Shown here: positions 22,618 to 32,848 of the stretch, in pieces
Numbering within the stretch: the first letter of the stretch is position 1
Layout of the letters: every line of letters begins with the position of its first letter
Origin: Alopecurus myosuroides
Taxonomy: Eukaryota > Streptophyta > Magnoliopsida > Poales > Poaceae
DNA: 64,000 bases
NCBI GenBank assembly: GCA_028641055.1
Contig: CM054060.1
Location: 236,186,833-236,250,832, forward strand
Direction of reading: 5' to 3'
Translations under genes and position numbers: made by a program
Notes under the pieces: generated by a model
Told to the model about the DNA's origin: nothing
What the model saw: the letters and a program-made list of their open reading frames with translations, nothing else
Database searches by the model: none

Positions 22618-23335
22618 ATGGCTGAAGTTTGGAGGCAATACAATGGTACCACACCGTGCGGCAAGGATTTGGACGTGCTCTTCACTAACAGTACCGCGAG
22701 GCTGCATGAAGCTCTAGGTCATTTGGCCGACCTCTATTTTGAAGCTCCCGAAGAACACCGGTTCTTTGGGCTCGATCTGGAGTACACGGCGAATCAGAAG
22801 GATGTTGCCCTCATCCAGATATCGTTCAAGCAGTCGTTGTTGGTTTTCCAATGGTCAAGGTAGAAGCTATATATAGCACACGTGTACAATCTTTGCATGC
22901 ATCTTCGAGTTTTTTTGTTGCATGTGAACAATACGTGTGTTGCAACATATCTAACACATATCCTATTTTTGTTGTTACAGTAGTTCGAAGCATTGCCCGG
23001 ACCTTGTTGATTTTCTTGTCAACTCGGGGTTTGACTTTTGCAGCGTCGACATCACGCAAGACCTTGTGAAGTTGATGCGCATCGGTATTATGATACCTGA
23101 AGATCACTACGTTGATCTTCAGACACTTATCCAGTTGACCGGGCCAAAGACCGGGATGGCTGTCATGGCAAGCACCTTCATCCACCAGGGCTATGAAAGG
23201 ATGAAGACAGATTTCCCCCGGCAGAATCACTTCTATTGGGAGGAGACCCCACTGCGCATGACGAACCTCAAGTATGCGGCCATAGATGCATATGTCGCGT
23301 ACGAGTTGTTCCGCATCTACTCGGCGGGGCCATAG
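22618..23335 (+). CDS. 3'-5' exonuclease domain protein inside a CACTA element, two exons, 198 aa
   Basis: Exons 22618-22859 and 22981-23335 join in frame across a GT...AG intron of 121 bp (AAG|GTAGAAG to TTACAG|TAG). The product of 198 residues has DnaQ-like exonuclease motifs: FFGLDLEYT (ExoI, D and E), VDITQDLVKL (ExoII D) and NLKYAAIDAYVAYELF (ExoIII, Y and D of the DEDDy type). No stops or shifts are present, so it could encode an active nuclease. The intron-containing structure shows capture of genomic DNA rather than a processed copy, if captured. It is similar in fold but clearly diverged from the gene at 15783-16406, so it was not recently copied from it. Expression and function are unknown. 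Confidence 0.8.
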
Positions 23336-23417
23336 ATGATGTATGCATGCGTTCGATATCTATGTGCATGTAATGGGTATCTAATTAGTAGTATATATAT
23401 GTAATGGGATATCTTTT

Positions 23418-23822
23418 GTGATCGACTCTATATATATATGTTAATTATGAAATGTGATCGACTCTATGTTTGTGTTATGTGTGATCGACTCTATGTTTGT
23501 GTTATGTGTGATCGACTCTATGCATGTAATGAATATTGTTTGTATTATTGTTCTTTATTTTTGATATATTTTTTCATTTTAAGATTTTAAAATGAATTAG
23601 TATTATTTTTCTTCATTTTTTGATATATTATTTGTATTTTTAAGATTTTAAAATGAATTAGTATTATTGTTCTTAATTTTTGATATATATTTTGTATTTT
23701 AAGATTTTAAAATGAATTAGTATTATTGTTCTTCATTTTTGATATATTATTTGTATTTTTAAGATTTTAAAATGAATTAGTTCTATTTTTCTCAATTTTT
23801 GGATATATTATTTGTATTTTTA
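23418..23822. repeat. 27-bp and ~62-bp tandem arrays
   Basis: Units containing gtgatcgactctatgtttg start at 23418, 23454, 23481 and 23508 (27-bp spacing for the last ones). They are followed by about five AT-rich units of 61-63 bp built around taagattttaaaatgaatta (23530-23822). They lie downstream of the exonuclease stop codon within the Pack-CACTA. Confidence 0.85.
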
Positions 23823-24009
23823 GAAATAATACAAATTAAAAGTTAATGTTTATTTATTTATTCAAAATTATTAATTACATCATTACTTTTGTTTATTAAA
23901 AGATTTATTTGAAATTCAAACAATAAAGAAATGTGGCTTCGGCCAACATGTTAATAAGATTGATATGATACTACTATCATATACATGCGTGAGAAACACT
24001 TGGATTCGG

Positions 24010-24085
24010 GACGGGATGGAACTCGGAAGTTAAGCGTGCTAGTGCTAGAGTAGTGGGAGGATGGGTGACCGAGCGGGAAGTTTGA
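24010..24085 (+). pseudogene. 5S rRNA-derived segment
   Basis: The stretch contains aactcggaagttaagcgtgc and ggatgggtgacc, close to the internal control region of plant 5S rRNA genes: box A at about 24027-24040, the intermediate element around 24048-24058 and box C at about 24058-24070. It is followed by gggaagt as in 5S rRNA. The 5' third and the 3' end of a 120-nt 5S gene are not recognisable, so it is a fragment and not a functional rRNA gene. It lies inside the Pack-CACTA, about 160 bp from its right subterminal repeats. It could still bind TFIIIA or support polymerase III transcription; that is inference. A 5S-bearing LTR element (Cassandra type) is another possible origin. Confidence 0.75.
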
Positions 24086-24443
24086 CCATGAGTAACTAAT
24101 TTGACTAGAGATAATCTTAGTTAGACACTAAGCAAATAATACAAATTGTGAAAAAAAAGGGAGTGAAAAAAAGGGAGTGAAAAAAGGTGAGAAAAATAAT
24201 TAGAAACCAAATGAATTAAAAAAATTACGAAATAAATCTAGTCCCGGTTCATGTGGCCAACCGGGACTAAATGTCCTCCGACCCCAGGCTCCGCCACCTG
24301 CCCACGTGGACAGGCCTTTAGTCCCGGTCCGTAAGAGATGGGACTATAGGGGGGGCCTTTAGTCGCGAGTAGCTAGTCCCGGTTGCCCGGACGGGATTAA
24401 TGGGCCTGGCGAACCGGGACCGTAGGCCTGTTTTCTACCAGTG

Positions 24444-25812
24444 TGCCTCGGTGCTGGACCATCCGATTAGGGATGTTCGTATGCCGCCACCCTACCTCCC
24501 GCCGCCAACTCATCACCGCCCTATGTCCGGACTATTGTTAGACAAACTAGTTGAATGTCCGTGTGTTGCCACGGGAGATAAAACTGTTTATCACCATTAT
24601 CCATCCTCACAAAATAAAAAACGATATAATTAATACTTAACAGTCCAATAACTGAATCATACGCCTTCCATTAGTAAAAAAAATAGTAAATGAACTTACA
24701 AATGGGAGAGTATTTTTTTTCAACAGAAAGTTGTCGGTTTAAAGTGTGAAGCATGGTGCAAAATAAAATCAATGTTTTAATTGAATATATATCCGTAATA
24801 CGAATAGCTGATAGTAGAAAAAAAACATATAGGCGCAATATATGATGTGCATCCGTCGGATCATGTTTGTTTACAAGCTTAAGGAGTTTTATCTCATTGA
24901 AGTTCCGATCAAAGAAATCCTCATCGTTTGTAAATATTTTAAGGCAAACATCCATTCTTGTGCAAAAATCATGTGCCTCTATGACCCTAAGGATGACATG
25001 CTCAAACATCTGAGCTATTTTGTCAAGAACATCTTCAGGTGGGGCCTTTGTCTTGCATAGCATGTATGGTTTTTTATACTGATGAAAACTTGAATGGTCG
25101 ATTTAGCAATGTCGTAGTGATCAAATGCTGAATAGACAAGAGTCTATGCATAAGAAAAATGACCCGACTATCTTAGACAAAGATATAAATCATTGTAAGA
25201 ATTCTCACATCGCAACTGAATTTTACTTATCCTTAGAAAAACTGAATTTTACGGTCCTGAAAATAATGCGCCTAATACATGTTTTTTTTGCCCGCTTCAA
25301 GGTTTTATTTAATATAGTTGATAATGAACATTCTTTTCGTTTCCATCTGATGTAGTATGAATATCTATAAAGTTTTCTTTCTGAAATACTATAAACTTTG
25401 CCTTGTAAATCATTGAGTGTCCATGATGGCAGTATAGTATAATTAAATCACAATTACTGGAAGAATGAAACAACTTCAGAAGTCTAATTGAATGATGCAA
25501 AGACATTGCGTGCTTACCCTCCAAATCAAGCACAATAGTGACATTCTTTGTTCTCGCTAGTGATTTCCGTGGACATATGGTGAGTCGACATCCATTGAAT
25601 CAGGCACACCTCTAGAGTGTATCTTTTCATCATCATATTCAGTTCCTATCATACAATTTAGAGGCAGAATCATATGGTTTCATTTGAAGGTACATGGATG
25701 CGGTCATCAGGGTCGGTTGTACTCCTATCTTTATAGGAGTGCCACGACCGCTCTACCAAGTCAACAATATCTATACAATCATGAAAAGAAGTACTTGTAA
25801 ACCCATTATGCT
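24444..25812. other. AT-rich sequence, possible TE remnant
   Basis: At 24546 actagttgaatgtccgtgtg plus ttgccacggg looks like the end of an unclassified grass transposable element; a variant is at 5918. A 130-codon minus frame (24671-25063) has no domain I recognise. This region is interrupted by the Copia element at 25813. Confidence 0.4.
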
Positions 25813-25980
25813 TGTTAGAGTTGTAACACGTATTACTACGTATAGGATATGGAGTCCAAATCCTATACGTAGTCATCTCTGTACTCTGCCACGCTAGGGG
25901 TTTTTTCTAGAATTATATACACGCAACCGATCGACCCAAAGGGCAGCGATCGTTCTCCTCTTCCCATACGAAAATCAACA
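25813..25980 (+). repeat. 5' LTR of the Copia element
   Basis: 168 bp, begins tgttagagttgtaacacg and ends aaaatcaaca. The partner is 30926-31093. Confidence 0.95.
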
Positions 25981-25995
25981 TGGTACCAAGAGCCG
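25981..25995 (+). other. Primer-binding site of the Copia element
   Basis: tggtaccaagagccg lies immediately after the 5' LTR. It resembles the usual tggtatcagagc complementary to initiator methionine tRNA, with substitutions. Confidence 0.75.
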
Positions 25996-26222
25996 TCTTC
26001 TCTCCCCTCTAGCTGCCGCGCCGCCGGAAGATCCTCTGATCCGTCGCCGCCTCCAGGAACCGACGCCCTCTTGCTTAAGATTGATCGCTGCGGATCACCG
26101 TCTGACCGCTGTCGATCCTCTCTCAACCTCCACAATTTCTCTAGTACAAAACCCTAGCTACACCCGAAACTCCAAAACCCTAGAACAAAACCAAACACAA
26201 CACAACCCTCCCTCCCGATCCC

Positions 26223-29200
26223 ATGGCCTCGTCATCCTCCTCCTCCGTGCTTGGATCGCCCCCTGCCACCAAGCTAACCCGAGACAATTATCTTTCATGG
26301 AAAGCTCATATCCTCCCGGCGCTTCGAGGTGCCCGTGTGATGCCCCTCCTTGCGGGTACAGAAGTAGCTCCTCCCGAGTTCTTGGAATCCATCGATGAAA
26401 ATCAGAAGAAGGTGTATGTGCCTAACCCAACGTTCGATGCCTGGGTTTTGAGAGATCAACAAGTTGTGGGTTTTCTTGTCAACTCTCTTTCAGAGGATAT
26501 ACTTGCACACACGTATGGCCTTGAGCATGCCGCTGAAATTTGGGAAATCATCAACAACATATTCTCTACACAATCCAAGGCCCGAGTTTCCTTGCTACGT
26601 GGTGCGCTCACCAACACCAAGAAATTAGACATGAAACTCAACAGTTTATATCTAAGATAAAGGGTTTTGCTTCTGAACTCGCAGCCGCGGGAAAACGTGT
26701 TGATGATGATGGGCTCAAGGACTACATCCTCAATGGTCTCGATGGTACCTTTAATACTCTTGTTTCTTCTATCAATGTGGTTCCTTCTACTACTCTTAAT
26801 GACTTATGTTCTCAGTTGATGTCATATGAGTATCGAGAGACTATGCTGGTTGCTTCTGGTCAAGGTACTGGCACATTTACATCATCAGTTAATGCTGCTC
26901 GTCGTCGACCCCCTACTCCCTATGGTACATCTCAGCCTAAACCTCCTATCTTGCCACTACCAACCCCACCAGCCTACACATCACCAACACCAACCTATAC
27001 TCCACCTCCACCGCAGCCCTACACCATGCCTCCACATCCATATACCCCACCGTATCACCAAGCCTATAACCCGCCACCACCACCCTATTGCCCTATCCCA
27101 CCCATGCACCCCTATCCGACTCATCCCATGCCCTACTATATACCACCTCCTACTCCATACTATCAACCTCCCCGCCCTACCCAACAGCCCTATCAACAAC
27201 GTCCTCCTCCTCCATGTCCTACACAGCAGGGCAAACAGGATCCAGGTCGCCGCCCTAAAGGAGGTCGAGGTAAACGTGACCGTGTCGCTACTCCTTGGCA
27301 GGAGGGAGTGTTTTGTCAGATTTGCAAAAAGGAGGGTCATGCAGCTAGTGATTGTTGGTGTTGTTATAGTGATGATGATGATGATGATGATACGACACAT
27401 GACACAAAGGGGGTGTATGGAGTTGATACCAACTGGTATGTAGACACTGGTGCCACAAATCATATTGCAGGACAGCTCAATAAACTTCAGGTTCACGACA
27501 ACTATCAGGGGCGAGATCAGGTTCACAATGCTAGTGTACAAGGTATGGACATTGCACACATTGATCATTCAGTTTTGCACACCCTGCATAGTTCTATTCA
27601 GCTTCGCAATATTTTGCATGTTCCTACCTCCTCCATGAATTTACTTTCTACTCATAAAATTGCCTTGGATAACAATGCATTCATTGAGATTCACCCTTTC
27701 TTTTTCTTGATAAAGGATCGGGCAAAGCAGCAAATCATGTTTAGAGGTCCATGTCATGGAGACTTGTATCCCCATTCTAGTGTCAACGGGGTCTTCCAAG
27801 CATGCACTCATCACCATCAAGCCTTCATCCTCTACGTGGCATCGTCGTTTAGGACATCCATCTTCTTTTATTGTTCAGCAAATTCTTAGGAAAAATAATC
27901 TCCTGAAATAAATCCTTAGATTTGTGATCCATGTCAACTAGCAAAGAGTCATCACTTACCCTATAGTATCTCCACTAGTGTCTCCACTTTTCCTTTGGAA
28001 CAAGTGTTTTCTGATGTATGGGGACCTTCCTCTCCCTCTGCTAGCAAGCATGCTTATTATGTAAGTTTCATTGATGAGCTTAGTAAATTTACATGGATTT
28101 ATTTGCTCAAGAAACACTCAGATGTGTATCAAGTGTTTCTTAATTTTCAGCAATATGTTGAAAGAAAATTTAATCGTAAAATCATCAGCATGCAAACTGA
28201 TTGGGGTGGTGAATATGAGAAACTTCATGGCTTCTTTCAAAAGGTTGGGATCACACAACATGTGTTTTGTCCTCATATTCATCAACAAAATGGGTCTGCT
28301 GAACGAAAGCATCGTCATATTGTTTAGGTTGGTCTTGCTCTTTTAGCCAATGCCTCCATGGCACTTAAATATTGGGATGATGTGTTTCTCACAGCCACGT
28401 TTCTCATCAATTTACTTCCCTCCAAGGTCCTTAATTTTGACACTCCTACACACAAACTCCTTGGTATTGTTCCAAATTATGACTCCCTTCGAGTGTTTGG
28501 TTGTGCTTGTTGGCCCTTTCTTTTCGTTCAAAACGGTGTGTGTTTCTTGGGTATAGTCCCTTCATAAAGGATTAAATGTCTAGATGTCACCACTGGCCGT
28601 GTCTATATTTCTCGTGATGTCGTATTTGATGAGAATATATTTCCATTCGATACTCTTCATCCAAATGCTGGCAGACGCCTTCGAGAAGAAATTCTCTTAT
28701 TACCCACTGAAACATTGTCCTCGGCGTCTAATGATAGGGGTGTGCATACTAACGACCAATACTTGCATATTGTTCCAATTGTTATACCTTTATGCAGATC
28801 ATGGTGAAAATCTGGAGGAAAATGATGCACCGAGTGCTCAAAATGAGCAATCTAGTGATAATTCTGCGTATGGACAAAATTATGTTGAAAACCAGACATA
28901 TTTGGCCGAATCTGCCTTGGATCCGACGTTGTCAGCATCCTCTGCTGGGAATTCCGTGCCGCCGGAGCAGCGTTCCACGCACCAACAGGCGAGCGCCCCC
29001 TCCTCGCCTCGAGATTCTCCTGCATGCAGTCGCATGCATGTGCGCCGGCCTCGGTCGATGTTCCCCGACAGCGCGCAGACGTTGCGTTCGCCTCGGACGC
29101 GTGCACGCTCACTGTCCTCGACCAGGCTGTCGGCCCCGGAGCTGCCCACCTCTCCTGCTTCGCCATGTGTCGCCTCCAGCGATGCTGCCCTGGGCACGGG

Positions 29201-30913
29201 AAATCAAATGGATCCGTCCATGGTCTCTAGACATGAGACAAATGCCACACCGGGATCTTCTGTGGCTGCATCAGGACCAGCACCAAAAACACGTCTAAAA
29301 AAGGGATTCTCAAACCCATAAAATATACAGATGGTACGGTTCCTTACAAAAAGAATTTTGTTTTGTTTACATCTACAAGGGAACCTCAGAATTTAAAGGA
29401 AGCACTTATGGACAATAACTGGAAGGATGCAATGCAAGATGAATATGATGCACTTCTTGCTAAGAACATGTGGCATCTCGTACCTCCTAGTACAAACAAA
29501 AATATCATTGACTGCAAATGGGTTTATTGAGTAAAAAAACATGCAGATGGATCTATTGACAGGTACAAAGCACACTTGGTTGCTAAAGGATTTAAGAAAC
29601 GATATGCCATTGACTATGAGGATACATTTAGTCCTGTTGTTAAAGCAACAACTATTCGGATTGTTCTCTCTCTGTCAGTTTCTCGCGGTTGGAGTTTAAG
29701 GCAGCTAGATGTCAAGAACGCGTTCTTACATGGTGTTCTGGAGGAAGAAGTGTATATGAAACAACCACCAGGTTTTGAGTCTTCCGCTAATCCAAACTAC
29801 ATATGCAAACTTGACAAAGCAAATTATGGACTGAAACAGGCACCTAGAGCATGGTATTCTCGTCTTAGCTCCAAGCTTCATGCTCTTGGTTTTATTCCCT
29901 CCAAAGCTGATACGTCACTGTTCTTATTTGCCAAGTCAGGTATTACCATGTTTCTATTGATTTATGTTGACGATATTATTGTCACCAGCTCTTCGGATGC
30001 TGCTATTTCGGCCTTGTTACAAAGTTTAAGGAATGATTTTGCCCTCAAATATCTTGGTGATCTTCATTTCTTCTTGGGTCTTGAGGTACACAGACACTCG
30101 GATGGTTTATTGCTAAGTCAAGAGAAATATGTCAATGATCTTCTTGCACGTGTTGGTATGACTGACTGCACTCCATGCCCTACACCTCTTTCCTCTACTG
30201 ATACTTTGTCACTTCATACTGGTTCCCATCTTGGACCCGAGGATATTTCTAGTTACAGAAGTGTTGTTGGTGCTCTTCAATATTTAACATTGACAAGACC
30301 AGATTTGTCTTTCTCTATTAACAAAGTGTGCCATTTTCTTCATGATCCAACTACTGAGCATTGGACAGAAGTTAAAAGGATCTTAAGATACATCAATGGT
30401 ACTCGTAAAATTGGACTCACCTTTTAGAAATCCTACTCTACACTTTTAAGTGCTTTTTCAGATGCAGACTGAGCAGGTGATATGGATGATAGACGGTCCA
30501 CTGGAGGTTTTGCTATTTCCTTTGGACCTAATCTTGTGTCCTGGAGTGCCAGAAAACAACCTACAGTTTCGCGTTCCAGTACTGAAACTGAATACAAGGC
30601 ATTAGCTAATGCAACAACTAAGTTGATATGGGTAGAGGCCCTTGTTCGAGAACTTGGTGTCTCGCTTCAGGAGAAACCTTGTCTTTGGTGTGACAATCTT
30701 GGTGCTACGTTTCTGTCAGCAAATCCAGTGTTTCATGCTCGGACCAAACACATTGAGATTGATTTCTACTTTGTTCATGAGCGTGTTGCAAATAAACAAC
30801 TTGATGTTGGGTTTATATCTAGTAAGGATCAGATAGCAGATAGTTTTACCAAAACTTTATGTACTAAGAAACTTGAGGAATTCCGCCGTAATCTCAACAT
30901 TTGCAAGGTTTAG
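26223..30913 (+). pseudogene. Copia gag-pol polyprotein, multiple stops and a frameshift
   Basis: Gag starts at 26223 and shifts frame near 26640. It leads into an unusually long proline/tyrosine-rich linker, a CCHC knuckle (CQICKKEGHAASDC, about 27315), a poly-Asp run and a protease with VDTGATNHI (about 27440). The integrase core (27995-28330) shows FSDVWG, TDWGGEY and NGSAERKHRHIV, that is the DDE ligands. RT (about 29360-30180) has YVDD; RNase H spans 30480-30913. Stops occur at 27887, 28327, 28567, 29319 and near 29528, 30425 and 30470. Several are explained by C-to-T or G-to-A changes of CAG, CGA or TGG codons, as expected from decay of methylated DNA. Not functional. Confidence 0.9.
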
Positions 30914-30925
30914 ATTAAGAGAGGG

Positions 30926-31093
30926 TGTTACACTTGTAACATGTATTACTACGTATAGGATACGGAGTCCGAATCATATACGTAGTCATCTCTGTACTCT
31001 GTCACGCTAGGGGATTTTCCTAGCATTATATACATGCAACCGATCGACCCAAAGGGCAACGATCGTTCTCCTCTTCCCATACGAAAATCAACA
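30926..31093 (+). repeat. 3' LTR of the Copia element
   Basis: 168 bp, begins tgttacacttgtaacatg and ends aaaatcaaca, followed by the target duplication atgct. Confidence 0.95.
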
Positions 31094-32127
31094 ATGCTAT
31101 CAAAGTTTTCATCAGAAAACCCTTATGGTAAGTAAAAGTCTAGAACACTCCAAACTTGCATTTTGGTTGTATTATTCCTCCATCGCACAAGCATTTTTAG
31201 AATTACCAACCCTGCACTTGATGACAATTTTTTGTTACAAAATTTATAAAAGGTTTTAAGAAAGAAATAAGTTTTCCATCAATTTGTGTAAACCTTAGGA
31301 CAGTCGGCACGGCTATTTATCTATCTCAATTGAAGAAATTTAATTGATTGGGGCAGACTAATTGGAAACTCCTGGGACGAAGCGTGGTGATGCAGGCCTA
31401 TTTGCACGTGCACATGTTGGGGAGGGCTAGTACTGGTACTTCGTGCTCTGTATTTTTCTGGTCAGCTCTAAGATGTTGTTTGGGATTGGATTTGGAGGAC
31501 GTTCTGATTGTTCTGTACCAGTTGACAGTTCTAATTGCTAGTGCAATTTCACCTTTCTGCAGCTGAACTTTGCTTTTAACTGAATTACAGGGATAAAGGT
31601 TTGTGATACTAAATTAGCTCTACCAAGCTAATGGGATGTTGATAAAAAAGATGATGAAGGAGAAGCAATCATTGCAGGTGAATCTGCATGTCCCTTGCCA
31701 AACTTCATTAGAAGTAGGCGTTGGAATGCATATACATACATAACAGGCAATAGTGCTAGCGGATTTGACCTACATAAATGTCGAAGAAGTAATCTGGCAT
31801 GAACGCACGGTCTCCTCTATTGCTCTGCCTCATGATGGCGGCGGCCAAAACGATGTCTCTGCTAGCACAACAGAGGCATGCCTTGCGGCCGTCAGCACAG
31901 AGAGCGGCGCCTCCCGATCGTTGTAGGAAGCTACGGCAGGGGCTTCGTCAAAACGGCGTCGACGTCTTCACCAGGCCGTCAGCACAGAGAGAAGTGCCTC
32001 CTGACCGTGGCAGGCGGCTACGGCAGGGGCTTCGACAAAACGACATCGGCGTCTTCACCAGCATCACGAGCTCGCTTGGTGGCATAAGGGGTGACCTAGG
32101 CGGTGCCGAGATGGTGGATAGTACTGT
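31094..32127. other. Upstream flank of the MYB fragment
   Basis: No R2 repeat or earlier MYB exon is recognisable. At 31889-32060 an ~87-bp segment is tandemly duplicated (gtcagcacagagag ... gcaggggcttcg ... gtcttcacca), giving a duplicated open frame at 31799-32131 without a known domain. Confidence 0.45.
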
Positions 32128-32318
32128 ATGATAATCGTTGACCTCCACGCCAAGTGGGACGACCGTTGGTCGCGCATCGCCAAGTCCATGCCCGGCCACA
32201 CCGACAACGAGATCAAGAACTACTGGCGCACCCACACATGCAAGCGCGATAAGACCCAGCGCTCGAGCACAACTTCCATGTCCACGGCGTCGAGCTCCTC
32301 ATCATCATCCTCCTCCTC
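32128..32318 (+). pseudogene. R2R3-MYB transcription factor fragment, left of CACTA-2
   Basis: From 32128 the frame reads [17 protein letters not shown], then [16 protein letters not shown], the second half of an R3 MYB repeat with its tryptophans and the recognition helix. A basic stretch and a serine run encoded by tcc/tca codons follow. This corresponds to the start of the last exon of plant R2R3-MYB genes. It stops at the CACTA-2 insertion (32319). The R2 repeat and first half of R3 are not found upstream, so the gene is 5'-truncated or its earlier exons are outside recognition. R2R3-MYBs bind DNA and regulate stress or metabolism genes; this copy cannot. Confidence 0.85.
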
Positions 32319-32560
32319 CACTAGTGGAAACACCCCCTCTCATTTCGTGTCAGAAATGGCATTAGTCCTGGTTGCACCAAAATCCGGGACCAATGCTATG
32401 CATTGGTCCCGGTTTTGCGGCCGGAGCAGCAGAAATCGCCTGAGGGGCATTGGTCCCGGTTTTTTAGCAGGCACTCGTCCCGGTTTGTGACATGCCACGT
32501 GACACGTGCAAGGGCATTGGTCCCGGTTCATGCCACAAACCGGGACGAATGCCCCCCCCC
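32319..32560. repeat. CACTA-2 left subterminal repeats
   Basis: Units such as attagtcctggttgc, gggaccaatgc, cattggtcccggtttt and accgggacgaatgc in both orientations, ending at about 32556. Confidence 0.9.
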
Positions 32561-32848
32561 TTGCCTACATATACTGCCTCCCAGCCCCCTTTCCCTTTGT
32601 TTTTTTTTGCTTGGAGGAGTGAGAGAGGTGGGTGCTAGTGTGTGTTATTTTACTATGAACTCGAGGTGTTCGGCGAAATACCCGAGCCACACTTAAGTTC
32701 ACATATAATGGTATCTTCGACCGAGGTTAGCAAACCTGTCCTTTTCATCTTAATGTGATACAAAAAAAGTTATATTTTTCGATGTACTGTGGTCATTTCG
32801 CTATTGAAGATGTTATTGTAATGTTTTTTTGATAAACTTAATTATACG

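Larger units (their letters stand above)
22201..24443. mobile_element. 2.2-kb CACTA-type element carrying an exonuclease gene (Pack-CACTA)
   Basis: Left end CACTGGTAGAAAAAAGGCC, right end the inverse (tgttttctaccagtg), and a 3-bp duplication TGC on both sides (22198-22200 and 24444-24446). Subterminal GTCCCGG/AACCGGGAC units occupy about 22260-22470 and 24238-24425. There is no transposase. The cargo is a two-exon 3'-5' exonuclease gene (22618-23335), then 27-bp and ~62-bp tandem arrays, then a 5S-rRNA-like segment (24010-24085). A CACTG rather than CACTA terminus is found in several grass CACTA groups (family knowledge). It must depend on a transposase made elsewhere. Confidence 0.92.
25813..31093 (+). 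mobile_element. Copia-type LTR retrotransposon with short LTRs, degenerate
   Basis: Two 168-bp LTRs (25813-25980 and 30926-31093) start TG and end CA, and are flanked by an exact 5-bp duplication ATGCT (25808-25812 and 31094-31098). A primer site like tggtaccaagagc (initiator-Met tRNA type with changes) follows the 5' LTR, and a purine tract aagagaggg precedes the 3' LTR. Domain order gag, protease, integrase, RT, RNase H identifies the Ty1/copia group. By hand the LTRs differ at 12 of 168 positions (about 7%), so it is older than the Gypsy element at 46257. Confidence 0.95.

Noticed and set aside
24010..24085. Functional 5S rRNA gene
   Set aside because: Only the internal control region and a few neighbours match; the 5' third and the 3' end are missing.
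24671..25063. 130-codon minus-strand ORF as a gene
   Set aside because: AT-rich, no domain or conserved pattern recognised, inside a likely transposon remnant.
25981..25995. tRNA gene
   Set aside because: The similarity is to the tRNA 3' end complement only, as in a retrotransposon primer site.
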